This document shows, in pieces, positions 27,480 to 36,246 of a stretch of 64,000 nt of DNA. The notes under the pieces are model-generated. The model had not been told where the DNA came from, ran no database searches, and was given only the letters and a program-made list of their open reading frames with translations. The first letter of the stretch is position 1. Every line of letters begins with the position of its first letter. The position numbers and the translations under genes are program-made. The DNA comes from Verrucomicrobia bacterium Tous-C9LFEB (GTDB lineage: Bacteria > Verrucomicrobiota > Verrucomicrobiia > Methylacidiphilales > UBA1321), in assembly GCA_002304345.1 (NCBI GenBank), contig NEUU01000011.1, forward strand, positions 1 through 64,000. Reading direction: 5' to 3'.

Positions 27480-27491
27480 GAAAGTACTTTC
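27480..27491. promoter_or_regulatory. Palindromic operator candidate beside lacI
   Basis: GAAAGTACTTTC is a perfect 12-base palindrome beginning 6 bases ahead of the regulator's start codon in the divergent promoter region. The position and symmetry suit autoregulation by the adjacent LacI protein. Confidence 0.5.
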
Positions 27492-27514
27492 GTAAATTTT
27501 TTATATGTCTTTAT

Positions 27515-27532
27515 TTGCTTGATTTTAAGCAA
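27515..27532. promoter_or_regulatory. Second inverted repeat in the divergent promoter region
   Basis: TTGCTTGATTTTAAGCAA has two 6-base arms around a 6-base AT spacer. It lies in a strongly AT-rich 170-base region between lacI and the PEP-CTERM gene at 27646, which also contains several possible -10 elements (for example TATAAT near 27565). Confidence 0.4.
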
Positions 27533-27645
27533 GTTATGAATATTTTTTAGATTATCTTTTGCTTTATAATAAAAGTATTGTCTTTTATTGATAGAAAGTC
27601 AAGTATAACTGCAATACTACTAATCGCACCGAAAGACCAATACCA

Positions 27646-28569
27646 ATGAATACTCCCCAAGTCGTACCTCGTCGGCGCCCTTCGTTCCTGAAGGGTATCA
27701 TTGCCTGTCTGACACTCTGGATGGGTCTCGTCCTTCAACCGGGGTTCGCCGCCATAACGGTCGTGAGCGATTCATTCGCGGATGGCGAACGATCGACGCA
27801 GAATCTGCCCAATTCCGCCGCATGGTATCAGTTGGGCTCAGCCACGGGCACGGTCAGCTCCACCACGGGCTACACCATCAGCCCCTCGACTGCCGGCAAC
27901 GCCTTCATCGCGGTGAGTTACTTCACGCCCACTACCGTGACGATTGGCGCCTCGATCACTCTCAGCTTCTCGGTTACCGATACGATTACTCCGGGCGCGG
28001 CATCGGCGCGGCAAGGACTGCGCTTCGGATTATTCAATTCGAATGGCGTCACCCCGGGCAATAACTCCCTGACGGGCGATACCACAACCCTGACTAACAG
28101 CGCTTTCACGCACTACACCGGTTACGCGGGATTCTATTCGCTCCAGTCGGCACTGGACCCGAGCGGTATAGCCATCTCCCAGCGTGACGGTGTCTCGCCC
28201 GCCTTGACGAACTCGCTTTTTGGCGGCACGAGTTACAGCACCCTCGGTGCGTTGTCCGGCAGTACAGCCGCCGCGAGTGGAACGACCTATAACGTCAGTC
28301 TGACTCTGCAATATGTCTCTGCCACGGAAATGGACATCACCCTGATCGCCAATGGCAACACGGTAACCCGCACCACTTCGAGCATCCTCTCCACGTTTGA
28401 TTCCATCGGGCTGTTCTCCAGCGGCTCAAACGGAGACGTCACCTTCGACAACATTACCGTCACCGTCGTTCCCGAGCCGAGCACGGTCTCATTGCTGGCG
28501 CTCGCCTGCTTCTGCGCGATTGCCATTTCCCGGGAAAGAAGGCGGAAAGGAGCCCCCGTCTTGGCGTAA
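27646..28569 (+). CDS. PEP-CTERM surface protein
   Basis: A 307-residue exported protein. A basic N-terminus and hydrophobic segment (LKGIIACLTLWMGLVLQPGFA) form the signal peptide. The body is Ser/Thr/Gly-rich and predicted mainly beta, similar in plan to the pair at 46874 and 47756 (DSF start, VTFDNITV end). The C-terminus VVPEPSTVSLLALACFCAIAISRERRR is a PEP-CTERM signal. It is divergent from lacI and the hydrolase operon and followed by a good hairpin, so it forms its own transcript. A carbohydrate-binding or surface-coating role is a guess. Confidence 0.75.
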   Translation: MNTPQVVPRRRPSFLKGIIACLTLWMGLVLQPGFAAITVVSDSFADGERSTQNLPNSAAWYQLGSATGTVSSTTGYTISPSTAGNAFIAVSYFTPTTVTIGASITLSFSVTDTITPGAASARQGLRFGLFNSNGVTPGNNSLTGDTTTLTNSAFTHYTGYAGFYSLQSALDPSGIAISQRDGVSPALTNSLFGGTSYSTLGALSGSTAAASGTTYNVSLTLQYVSATEMDITLIANGNTVTRTTSSILSTFDSIGLFSSGSNGDVTFDNITVTVVPEPSTVSLLALACFCAIAISRERRRKGAPVLA

Positions 28570-28594
28570 CTTTCAACGAAGCATTTGTCCAGGC

Positions 28595-28630
28595 AGCAGA
28601 GTGCGGAGGAAAAATCCCGCACTCTGCTTT
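28595..28630 (+). terminator. Intrinsic terminator after the PEP-CTERM gene
   Basis: AGCAGAGTGCGG and CCGCACTCTGCT form a perfect 12-base stem around a 10-base loop, followed by a short T run (TT then GCC). It starts 26 bases after the stop at 28569. Confidence 0.7.
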
Positions 28631-28690
28631 GCCGTCTCTGGCCGTTGCCAGGAAACCACGGGGACTGGGCCTGATTCGGAGCACATTTTT

Positions 28691-30706
28691 ATGAACTCTC
28701 ATCCCCTCTACACACACCAACGCCAGATTCATCTGGACTTCCACACCTCCCCCTTCATTCCGGATGTCGGCACGGAATTCGACGCCGAAGACTTCGCCAA
28801 GACCTTGGAAACGGCCCGCGTCAACAGCGTCACCCTTTTCGCCAAGTGCCATCACGGCCAATGCTACTACCCGACGAAAACGGGAGTACAACACCCCGCG
28901 CTCAAGGGGCGGGATCTTCTCGGTGAGATGATCGAAGCCTTGCACCGCCGCGGCATTCGCGCCCCGATCTACACCACCGTCGGCTGGGAAGAAGATGTCG
29001 CCGCCAAACATCCCGAGTGGCGGCAACTCCGCGCCGATGGCACGTTCGCCCGCTGCGGTAACGCCGATCCCTCCCAACCGCCGCATCCCGGTGGTTGGCA
29101 CTACAACAACTTCGTGCACCCGGACTATCAGGAGTACATCGAAGCGCATGTGCAGGAAATCCTGTCGAACTACCCTGTGGACGGATTATTCTTCGACATC
29201 CTCCTTTTCGATCCCCAGGCATGCTGGAGTGAATCGAGCCTTCGTTTCCGCGAACAACACGGACTTACGGGACGTGACTCAGCCACGCAGGCCCGTTTCG
29301 AGTGTCTTGCCCAGACGGCATTTGCCCGGCGTTTCACCAAATTGATCCACGATCGGAATTCCGCGATCACGATTTTCTATAATTCCACTAATCCGATCTA
29401 TATCGATTCTACAACCGGCGTGCGGGCCCGGCACTCTCTGCAAACGCACTGGGAACTGGAGTCCCTCCCCTCCGGATTCTGGGGCTATCAACACTTCCCG
29501 CGGCTGGCCCGTTCGCTCGGCAACTGGGGAAAACCGTGGCTCGGAATGACCGGTCGATTCCAGAAAATGTGGGGCGACTTCGGTGGATTGAAACCACAGG
29601 CGGCGCTCGAATTTGAGTGCTTCCGCACGCAGGCTCTGGGCGGAGCTAATTCCGTCGGTGATCAACTCCCCCCCCGCGGCAGGCTTGATGCCGGAGCGTA
29701 TCGTTTGATCGGCTCCGTCTATAAACAATGTGAAGCGGCCGAGTCCTTCTATCGCGGATCGCGCGCGCTCTTCGACATTGGAATTTTGACTCCCCATGCG
29801 GTGAGCGGCGAATCCGCCGCGTGCGATAAATCGCTCGAAGGCGTGGTGCAAATGTGCGAGGAATCGCACTACGACGCGGCCGTGATCGACGACGCCAGCC
29901 CGCTCGATGATTATCGATTGTTAATCCTGCCTGATTCCGTCCTCGTGACGCCTGCGTTAAAACGAAGCTTGGACCTCTATCTGGCACGAGGCGGCAAGGT
30001 CATCTTCTCTTCGACCAGCGCGTTCACTCCCGAGGGAACCTGCGAACTCGCGGGCATCCACCTCAAGAATACCGGACCGGTAACGCTCTATCCTTCTTAC
30101 TGGCGTGCGCGCGAATCATTCTCTCCCGAACTGGCCCTCAGCGACCGCGTTGTATATGCCCCAGGCGGCAACGTCGAAGCGGAACGCGGTGTGGAGGTTT
30201 GGGTTGAACGCGTCCTGCCCTATTTCCGCCGGACCGACCTCACATTCTCCTCACATTTTCAAACACCGCCGCAAGCGAAGTCCGACAAGTACGCCGCCGT
30301 GTTGGGTGGAGAAAACTTCTGTTACTTCGCCGATCCCATCTTCCGCGAATACCGGCAATCAGGAAATATCGCCGTGCGCGATGGCTGGCGCGCCGCCATG
30401 CAACGCTTGATTGGCGCTCCGCGTTTTGGCGCGGGTTTGCCCACAACGATTCTCACCATCCCCCGCCGGAACGGACAGGATTTGCGGCTGACGTTGCTGC
30501 ATTATATTCCCACGCGCAAGGCGCTCGATATCGACATGATCGAGGAGCGCTCCAGCTTTGCGGGCGAGATTCTCAAGTTGTCAAAAGCCGCCCAAGTCAT
30601 CGATTTCGAAACCAGTCTTCCCCTGCCCGTGCAAGACGATGGATCGCTCCTTCTGCCCGCGAAAAAAGGACGCCTGCTGTTACTCGCGCCCAATTACTTC
30701 GAATAG
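28691..30706 (+). CDS. GHL6-type glycosyl hydrolase with beta-galactosidase trimerisation-like domain
   Basis: A 671-residue protein without a signal peptide, probably cytoplasmic. The N-terminal barrel contains QIHLDFHTSPFIPDVG, NSVTLFAKCHHGQCYYPTK and GWEEDVAAKHPEWR, which I recognise as the hypothetical glycosyl hydrolase 6 (GHL6) pattern. From about residue 400 a flavodoxin-like domain (YRLLILPDSVLVTPALKRSLDLYLARGGKVIFSS) resembles the trimerisation domain of GH42 enzymes. The ATG at 28691 is chosen because conserved sequence starts right after it; the frame upstream is a continuation through the preceding hairpin. It probably removes terminal sugars (a fucosidase or galactosidase type has been suggested for relatives) from imported oligosaccharides. 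Confidence 0.75.
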   Translation: MNSHPLYTHQRQIHLDFHTSPFIPDVGTEFDAEDFAKTLETARVNSVTLFAKCHHGQCYYPTKTGVQHPALKGRDLLGEMIEALHRRGIRAPIYTTVGWEEDVAAKHPEWRQLRADGTFARCGNADPSQPPHPGGWHYNNFVHPDYQEYIEAHVQEILSNYPVDGLFFDILLFDPQACWSESSLRFREQHGLTGRDSATQARFECLAQTAFARRFTKLIHDRNSAITIFYNSTNPIYIDSTTGVRARHSLQTHWELESLPSGFWGYQHFPRLARSLGNWGKPWLGMTGRFQKMWGDFGGLKPQAALEFECFRTQALGGANSVGDQLPPRGRLDAGAYRLIGSVYKQCEAAESFYRGSRALFDIGILTPHAVSGESAACDKSLEGVVQMCEESHYDAAVIDDASPLDDYRLLILPDSVLVTPALKRSLDLYLARGGKVIFSSTSAFTPEGTCELAGIHLKNTGPVTLYPSYWRARESFSPELALSDRVVYAPGGNVEAERGVEVWVERVLPYFRRTDLTFSSHFQTPPQAKSDKYAAVLGGENFCYFADPIFREYRQSGNIAVRDGWRAAMQRLIGAPRFGAGLPTTILTIPRRNGQDLRLTLLHYIPTRKALDIDMIEERSSFAGEILKLSKAAQVIDFETSLPLPVQDDGSLLLPAKKGRLLLLAPNYFE

Positions 30707-30715
30707 AGAATCGCG

Positions 30716-31981
30716 TTAACTCGCCGCCGGTTTCCACGCTCGCCGAGTCAACAGCCAGACCAGTACAAACGCGAGGGGATGCAGAAAAGTCATCGCGTAG
30801 AAACACGGCGTATAAGAGAAATGACTGATGGCCCAGGTCACGCCCTGGTTCATCGCGAGCCCGCCCAATGCGCTGCCCGCGCCGATGAATCCGAACGTTG
30901 TGCCCAGGATCGGACGCGGCACCAGATCGACTATGTAGGTACTGAGACTGCCGAGCCAGGTCGTGTGCGCAAAGGCGATGAGCATCGCCACGGCAAAGAC
31001 CCAAAAAAGGTGATCGCTCAGCGCAATCACCGGCGCGAGCGGGAAGAAAATCACCGCAAAACCCATCACGCACCGCCGTGCCGCCGGAGCCTCCCACCGA
31101 CGCTTGATCAACCACGCCGAAGCAAAGCCGCTAAAGAGAAAGCCGATGTCGGCGGCGAGATAAATTTTCCATGTTTGCGCAAGATGCTGTTGGTCGAAAT
31201 CACGCGCGCTGTGCAGATACTTCGGCAACCAGAAGAGGAAGAAATACCAGACCGGATCAGTCAGCATGCGCGCGGCCAACAGGGTCCACACCACTGGACT
31301 CGTCATAATCATCCGCCAAACTTCAACTCCACGCAATGCGGCGGTTTTCGCCTCGTCTGAAGCGCCCAGATCCTTCAACTGGTCTCTCTCCTTCTCCGTG
31401 ATCAGGGGATGCCGGTCGGGTGTACGATAGAAAAGCAGCCATCCGATCGCGACCAGCAGCGCAAGCACTCCCGTGCAGATGAGCGCCGCACGCCAGCTGT
31501 AACGATTCGCCACCCACAAAACCAGGATCGGTGCCACTGTCGCGCCGATCGCGCTGCCCATGGAGTAGAGCCCTACCACGATCCCACGCTCTTTGGCCGG
31601 AAACCATTCCGATACAACCTTCGGAGACGTGGAGTAACCGCCCGCCTCTCCAAGTCCGAGAAAGAAGCGCGCCACGCCCAGCATCAATACCGACGCCGCC
31701 AGTCCCGAGAGCATGTCCGCCGCCGCCCACACGGAGAGAAAGAGAAACAGTGCGAGGCGCGCGCCAAGCTTATCTACGAGCCAACCCGAGATAAAGTACG
31801 ACACCGCATAGGCTATGAGAAAAACGCTGACAACGTTTCCATACTGCTGATCGCTCATGTGCAACTCCGACTGGATGGTCGGAATTAACAGCGCCAGCGA
31901 CTGGCGGTCGATGTAGTTCAGGATCGAAATCAGGAACAACAGGGCGGCGATCCACCACCGAATGTATGGAATCTTGGGCAC
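30716..31981 (-). CDS. MFS transporter, ExuT-like hexuronate/anion:cation symporter
   Basis: A 421-residue inner-membrane protein with twelve predicted segments. The N-terminus RWWIAALLFLISILNYIDRQSLALLIPTIQ and the GLGEAGGYSTSPKVVSEWFPAKERG loop are typical of the anion:cation symporter family, which includes ExuT. The start codon is GTG. It is downstream of the GH28-like gene with a 26-base gap and convergent with the GHL6 gene (9 bases between stops). Uptake of galacturonate or a related acidic sugar produced by the GH28-like enzyme is a coherent inference. Confidence 0.82.
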   Translation of the reverse strand: MPKIPYIRWWIAALLFLISILNYIDRQSLALLIPTIQSELHMSDQQYGNVVSVFLIAYAVSYFISGWLVDKLGARLALFLFLSVWAAADMLSGLAASVLMLGVARFFLGLGEAGGYSTSPKVVSEWFPAKERGIVVGLYSMGSAIGATVAPILVLWVANRYSWRAALICTGVLALLVAIGWLLFYRTPDRHPLITEKERDQLKDLGASDEAKTAALRGVEVWRMIMTSPVVWTLLAARMLTDPVWYFFLFWLPKYLHSARDFDQQHLAQTWKIYLAADIGFLFSGFASAWLIKRRWEAPAARRCVMGFAVIFFPLAPVIALSDHLFWVFAVAMLIAFAHTTWLGSLSTYIVDLVPRPILGTTFGFIGAGSALGGLAMNQGVTWAISHFSYTPCFYAMTFLHPLAFVLVWLLTRRAWKPAAS

Positions 31982-32007
31982 GGGAGAGAGTGGTGACAGG
32001 AAGAGGT

Positions 32008-33393
32008 TTACGGCTCGAACGTGACATTGCGGACGAATTCGTTCACAACAAGATCGCTCATTGCCCGAACCGGTTTTCCTCCGATCACGCAGTTCTTGAA
32101 CGTAATATTGTCGATGAGATGATTTGCGTCCGCGCCTTTGAGAATGATCTTTCCATTGGGAGCTGTCACGTTGGTGAAATACAGACCATCGTAATGTCCG
32201 CGCTCCTCACGGTAGCCGTTGTCATTACTGTAGCGTGTTTTTGCAATGATGATCTCGATGGCGGTCGGTCCCGCTGCGTCGATGCGGAAATTTTCGAAAC
32301 GGATGTCCTTGCACATCGCCCAGTCCGAATGGTCGCTGCATATCGCTACCAACGCGTAATTGAGCACATCGATATTACGAAAGGTGATGCGCTCAAAGAG
32401 GCGCGTCTCCATGGAAGCACCGACGCGCAGGCCATTGCCCGCCGTGGTGTTCCAGATCACGCAGTCCTCTGCCACGCAATCCTGCGTTGGCGGCTCGCCG
32501 TTCCTACGAGCATCCACCGCGTGCCAGCCGAAGCCGTCATCGCCGCACCGGATAAAACAACGCCGGGCGGTGAGTCGTTGGACGCCATCAATGTCGATAC
32601 CGTCGGTGTTGACCTCCTTGCCGAAGAGATTCATATCGCTGATACTCACGTCGTCGGTCAGCAGGTAGAGCGATTGCCACCAAGAGCCGCCCCGAACGCC
32701 AATTCCTTCCACAGTGATCTTGGAAGAACGCTCGAAGAGAATGCCGAGCGTCTTGTCCTTGCGAATCGAATGCGCGCTCGTGTCGAGAATGCCCCGCCCT
32801 TTCACCACCACATTCTGTACATTTTTAGCCTCGATCCGGCCTTTGACTAACGCCCCCGGTGCGAGATAGATCGTCTGTCCGGACTTTGGCTGGATCACGC
32901 CCGCTTCGTGCACACCCGGCGCAAAATAGAGCACATCGGCATCTTTGGGTTTCGGTGGATTGACCTCCGTCGGCGTAGCGATCAGGGCCAGAGGCTGTTG
33001 GCCCGGTACCTTGACCACGAGCCGTAACGGCTCCGAAACCGTAAAGGTGATCGCTCCGTTTTCGATCTGGGGCTGAAGTCCATAGCGGGAGGGAAGCACC
33101 TGACACTCGCGCGCCTCGGAGGGCACTCGCACGGTTATCATCGCCGAACCGCTCAGTGTATAGAAGGCGGTTTGAAAATCGTACCGGCTTTCATCATTTA
33201 CCGGAACATCCTTGCCATTGATCGCCACCCGATAAAGAGAACTGGTCGGAACGCCGGGAATCGCTGGAAGGGGCTGCACCCCACCCTCCGCCAGCGCCGT
33301 CATCGACACCAAAATCAACAGGGCAATGCCTGATGGAAAGTATTTGCGCAAACAGCCATTTTTAAACCCAATATTGAGAGGGATTGAAATCAT
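32008..33393 (-). CDS. Secreted GH28-like polygalacturonase family protein
   Basis: A 461-residue exported beta-helix enzyme. The start at 33393 is supported by GGAGGG 5 bases upstream; the signal peptide follows (KYFPSGIALLILVSMTALAEGG). The protein has NTDGIDIDGV and CGDDGFGWH in the positions of the GH28 NTD and DD motifs, though the usual G-H-G and R-I-K motifs are less clear. A beta-sandwich precedes the helix, as in GH28/GH49-type proteins of gut and soil Bacteroidetes and Verrucomicrobia. It is transcribed with an ExuT-like transporter, supporting hydrolysis of galacturonan or rhamnogalacturonan. A perfect palindrome lies upstream. Confidence 0.77.
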   Translation of the reverse strand: MISIPLNIGFKNGCLRKYFPSGIALLILVSMTALAEGGVQPLPAIPGVPTSSLYRVAINGKDVPVNDESRYDFQTAFYTLSGSAMITVRVPSEARECQVLPSRYGLQPQIENGAITFTVSEPLRLVVKVPGQQPLALIATPTEVNPPKPKDADVLYFAPGVHEAGVIQPKSGQTIYLAPGALVKGRIEAKNVQNVVVKGRGILDTSAHSIRKDKTLGILFERSSKITVEGIGVRGGSWWQSLYLLTDDVSISDMNLFGKEVNTDGIDIDGVQRLTARRCFIRCGDDGFGWHAVDARRNGEPPTQDCVAEDCVIWNTTAGNGLRVGASMETRLFERITFRNIDVLNYALVAICSDHSDWAMCKDIRFENFRIDAAGPTAIEIIIAKTRYSNDNGYREERGHYDGLYFTNVTAPNGKIILKGADANHLIDNITFKNCVIGGKPVRAMSDLVVNEFVRNVTFEP

Positions 33394-33732
33394 AAAATCC
33401 CTCCATTTTAAGAGAGAATCGAAGGCCATCACCAATCATACAACACGTGTTAGGTAATGAACAGAAAATATTTTATAAAACCACGCTTATTTCCATGCAA
33501 AAATGGCATAGGCTCCACCTAGTGTTTTATCACACCATGCGCTTTCGATTTTATGGCAATGGACAACAGTACACTCACCTGCTTGATGCTCATCCGTTTC
33601 TGACGTCAACCATTCGGCTGAGCAGCGATGCGTTCGTTAGTCACCTGTGTTATTGGAACAACGCTTGGGTGAAAATTCCCGCCATTCTAGTATTTGGAAC
33701 TGGCCCGCGAAATAATGCGGCCTCCTTCATTC
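33394..33732. other. Gene-free divergent region
   Basis: This 339-base stretch separates the GH28-like gene and the plus-strand sugar transporter. It holds the ribosome-binding site of the former, the palindrome at 33442-33451 and AT-rich promoter-like sequence. Short open frames here (for example 33447-33755) have no family features and I do not regard them as genes. Confidence 0.6.
33442..33451. promoter_or_regulatory. Palindromic operator candidate AACACGTGTT
   Basis: A perfect 10-base palindrome 48 bases upstream of the GH28-like gene start. Its core resembles the AACACATGTG motif in the divergent region ahead of the LacI gene at 39569, so the same or a related regulator may act at both. 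Confidence 0.4.
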
Positions 33733-35100
33733 ATGCCTGTATTGCTTCAAAATAAAGATGACTCGTCCACAGTCCACCGATGGAGTGTGGGGTCCCTCAC
33801 TTACGGCAAGGCGGCCCTCGCGCTTTTATTCTGCTGGCTGCTTTGGGGTGACTTTGCCTGGTCGCTGAAAGAGAGAGCGATCTTTCCGAGCATGCAGATC
33901 ATGTTTCGAAAGGTCGACGCCTCGGATTTTCTGACAGGACTTCTTTTGGGAACCGTCCCGGCGGCAATTTCCTTGTTCTTAGCCCCCTGGATTGGCTCAC
34001 GTTCAGACCGGTGTCGCAGCAAGTGGGGGCGGCGCATTCCCTACCTGATTTTGCCAACGCCCTTTATTGTGCTGGCCATGGTGGGCATTGCCTACGCGCC
34101 GGAGATCGGTAGCGCGCTGAACCACTGGCTCGGAGCCATGTCTCCGGGTAAAAGTGCGTCGACGTTGTGTACTCTGGGAGCCTTATGGCTCTTTTTTGAA
34201 GTAGGAACAATCGTGGCCAATACGGTCTTCACGGGTTTGGTCAACGACGTGGTGCCTCATTGTTTTCTTGGCCGGTTTTTCTCGTTATTCCGGGCATTGA
34301 GTCTTCTGGCGGGAATCGCCTTCAACTTCTGGATTATGGGACAGGTGGAATCGCACTACCGCTGGATATTCATTGGGATAGGACTGATCTACGCCGTAGG
34401 CATGGGAACGATGTGCCTTAACGTTCGCGAGGGAAACTATCCGCCTCCCGAGCCTACATCGAACAACGCGATCTCCTCGATTGGAGAATACTTGTCCCGC
34501 TGTTTTGGCAATTCCTATTACCTTCTGTTTTTTGCGGGCAGCATGCTTGCGGCGATGGCGCTCACGCCATCCTATCTGTTTAATATCTATTACGCCAAAG
34601 ATCTGGGCATGGGGATGGATTCCTATGGTAAATGCGTTGCGGCAACCTACACCATCTCCCTGATCATCGCTTATCCACTCGGCATCTGCGTGGACCGCTA
34701 TCATCCGTTACTGCTAATCATTCCCGCCCTGGCACTGAATGCGTTGGTCAATCTCTGCGGAGCCTTGTTCGTGACAGATGCCTCGACTTTGGCTCTGGCA
34801 TTTGTGGGACAGGGAGTCTGTGCGGGACTTTATTGGACCATTGGCGCTTCATTGGCGCCCATGCTCTTGCCCAAGGAACGCTTCCTCGAATATGCCTCGG
34901 CGATGGGGTTGCTCGTCGGCTTGGGAACCATGCTGACGCATCCGCTGCTGGGATATTTCCTCGATGCCACAGGGCATCAATACCGGTTTCTTTTCTGGAT
35001 TGCGGGAGGTATTGCCGCGCTATCGACGATCGCATTCATCTGTCTTTATCGGCGCTTTCAGCAATTGGGAGGAAGAACGGGCTATTGCCCACCGACATAG
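33733..35100 (+). CDS. MFS sugar transporter (GPH/SLC45-like)
   Basis: A 455-residue protein with about twelve membrane segments. The loop WIGSRSDRCRSKWGRRIPYLIL after the second segment is typical of GPH and SLC45-like sugar:cation symporters. The start is uncertain: ATG at 33733 gives the neatest N-terminus, ATG at 33715 is also possible, and no clear ribosome-binding site decides between them. It is followed after 18 bases by a Gfo/Idh/MocA dehydrogenase, so the pair likely imports and oxidises a sugar or sugar acid. Confidence 0.75.
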   Translation: MPVLLQNKDDSSTVHRWSVGSLTYGKAALALLFCWLLWGDFAWSLKERAIFPSMQIMFRKVDASDFLTGLLLGTVPAAISLFLAPWIGSRSDRCRSKWGRRIPYLILPTPFIVLAMVGIAYAPEIGSALNHWLGAMSPGKSASTLCTLGALWLFFEVGTIVANTVFTGLVNDVVPHCFLGRFFSLFRALSLLAGIAFNFWIMGQVESHYRWIFIGIGLIYAVGMGTMCLNVREGNYPPPEPTSNNAISSIGEYLSRCFGNSYYLLFFAGSMLAAMALTPSYLFNIYYAKDLGMGMDSYGKCVAATYTISLIIAYPLGICVDRYHPLLLIIPALALNALVNLCGALFVTDASTLALAFVGQGVCAGLYWTIGASLAPMLLPKERFLEYASAMGLLVGLGTMLTHPLLGYFLDATGHQYRFLFWIAGGIAALSTIAFICLYRRFQQLGGRTGYCPPT

Positions 35101-35118
35101 GAATATAGAAGACGGAAT

Positions 35119-36123
35119 ATGAAACTTTGTACAATCGGCTGCGGAGCACATGCGCACAGCGTGCATGGTCCATCACAACGTCGCTGCGCTTCCCAGTACG
35201 CGGATGTGGAATTGACCTCCTGCTGCGATCTGAATCCCAAGCATGCCGCATCCTTTGCCCAGAAGTTTGGTTACGCCAGGTCGACGACCGATTGGAAGGA
35301 AATGGTCCGTCGCGAAAAACCGGATGCGATTTGCCTGATCCTGCCACCACAGCATATTGCGGACGTAGCCGTGCCGTTGCTTAATGAGGGCATAGCGATT
35401 CTTCTGGAAAAGCCGCCGGGGCTTACTTCGCAAGATCTGGACTGCCTGATTGAAGCAGCGCAAAAGGGAGGCGGCATCCATCAGGTCGCCTTCAACCGGC
35501 GCTATACACCGCTGCTCGTGGAAGCTTTCAGAACCCTGACGACAGAAATATCACCCCGCGACGTCATTCAGATTCGCTATGAAATGGTTCGCCATAACCG
35601 GACCGACCCTGATTTTTCCGTAACGGCAATCCATGCCATTGATGCCGCATTGTTCCTCGCGCGGAGTCCCGCTTGCAGCGCCCGATTCGAGTTTCACGAA
35701 CTTCCACATCTCGGTGCAGGCGTCGCCGCAGCAACAATGAATGTCGTTTGCGAGTCGGGGACCCGGGTGCAGTGCCTGTTTCAACCAGTTGCCGGCGTGG
35801 TGCTGGAACGCGTGGTCATTCATGCCATCGGTATGACGCTTACGGTTGATCTGCCGATGTGGGATGGGTTTGACAGCCCCGGCTATTTGCGACTGTGGAA
35901 AAAGGACCAACTGGTCAAGGTTGTTCTTGGCAATGAATTAAGCGGCGTCGAGATGTTCGAGCTATGCGGCTTTTACGATGAAACAGTCGCGTTTTTGAAC
36001 TGTGTACGAGCGGATCGGCCGGCGGCACCTACACTCGAAGATTCCCGCAACTCGATGCTTCTCATGGAGTGTTACCGGAAGCGTATGCGAGAGTTCTCCT
36101 TCCTCTCTCCGGTCCTGGTATAG
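35119..36123 (+). CDS. Gfo/Idh/MocA-family oxidoreductase
   Basis: A 334-residue cytoplasmic NAD(P)-dependent dehydrogenase. The N-terminal Rossmann fold begins LCTIGCGAHAHSVHG; EKPPG at about residues 97-101 holds the conserved lysine of the family's EKP motif, followed by QVAFNRRYTP. The nucleotide motif is GCGAHA, slightly unlike the usual GxGxxG. The gene follows the sugar transporter by 18 bases. It probably acts on a sugar, inositol or uronate imported by that transporter; the substrate cannot be assigned. Confidence 0.82.
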   Translation: MKLCTIGCGAHAHSVHGPSQRRCASQYADVELTSCCDLNPKHAASFAQKFGYARSTTDWKEMVRREKPDAICLILPPQHIADVAVPLLNEGIAILLEKPPGLTSQDLDCLIEAAQKGGGIHQVAFNRRYTPLLVEAFRTLTTEISPRDVIQIRYEMVRHNRTDPDFSVTAIHAIDAALFLARSPACSARFEFHELPHLGAGVAAATMNVVCESGTRVQCLFQPVAGVVLERVVIHAIGMTLTVDLPMWDGFDSPGYLRLWKKDQLVKVVLGNELSGVEMFELCGFYDETVAFLNCVRADRPAAPTLEDSRNSMLLMECYRKRMREFSFLSPVLV

Positions 36124-36246
36124 AGACCTTAAAACTAGGGCCTCGCGTCCCTTTATTATATAATCGCGCTCTACAGAAATGCTGTTAAAGACGACAGCTA
36201 ACGCTTTTGCAATTCTATAGGAAGGCAATGATTCAACACCTGTCAA

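Noticed and set aside
33447..33755. A 102-codon plus-strand open frame
   Set aside because: It lies in an AT-rich promoter region, has no family features and overlaps the transporter start.
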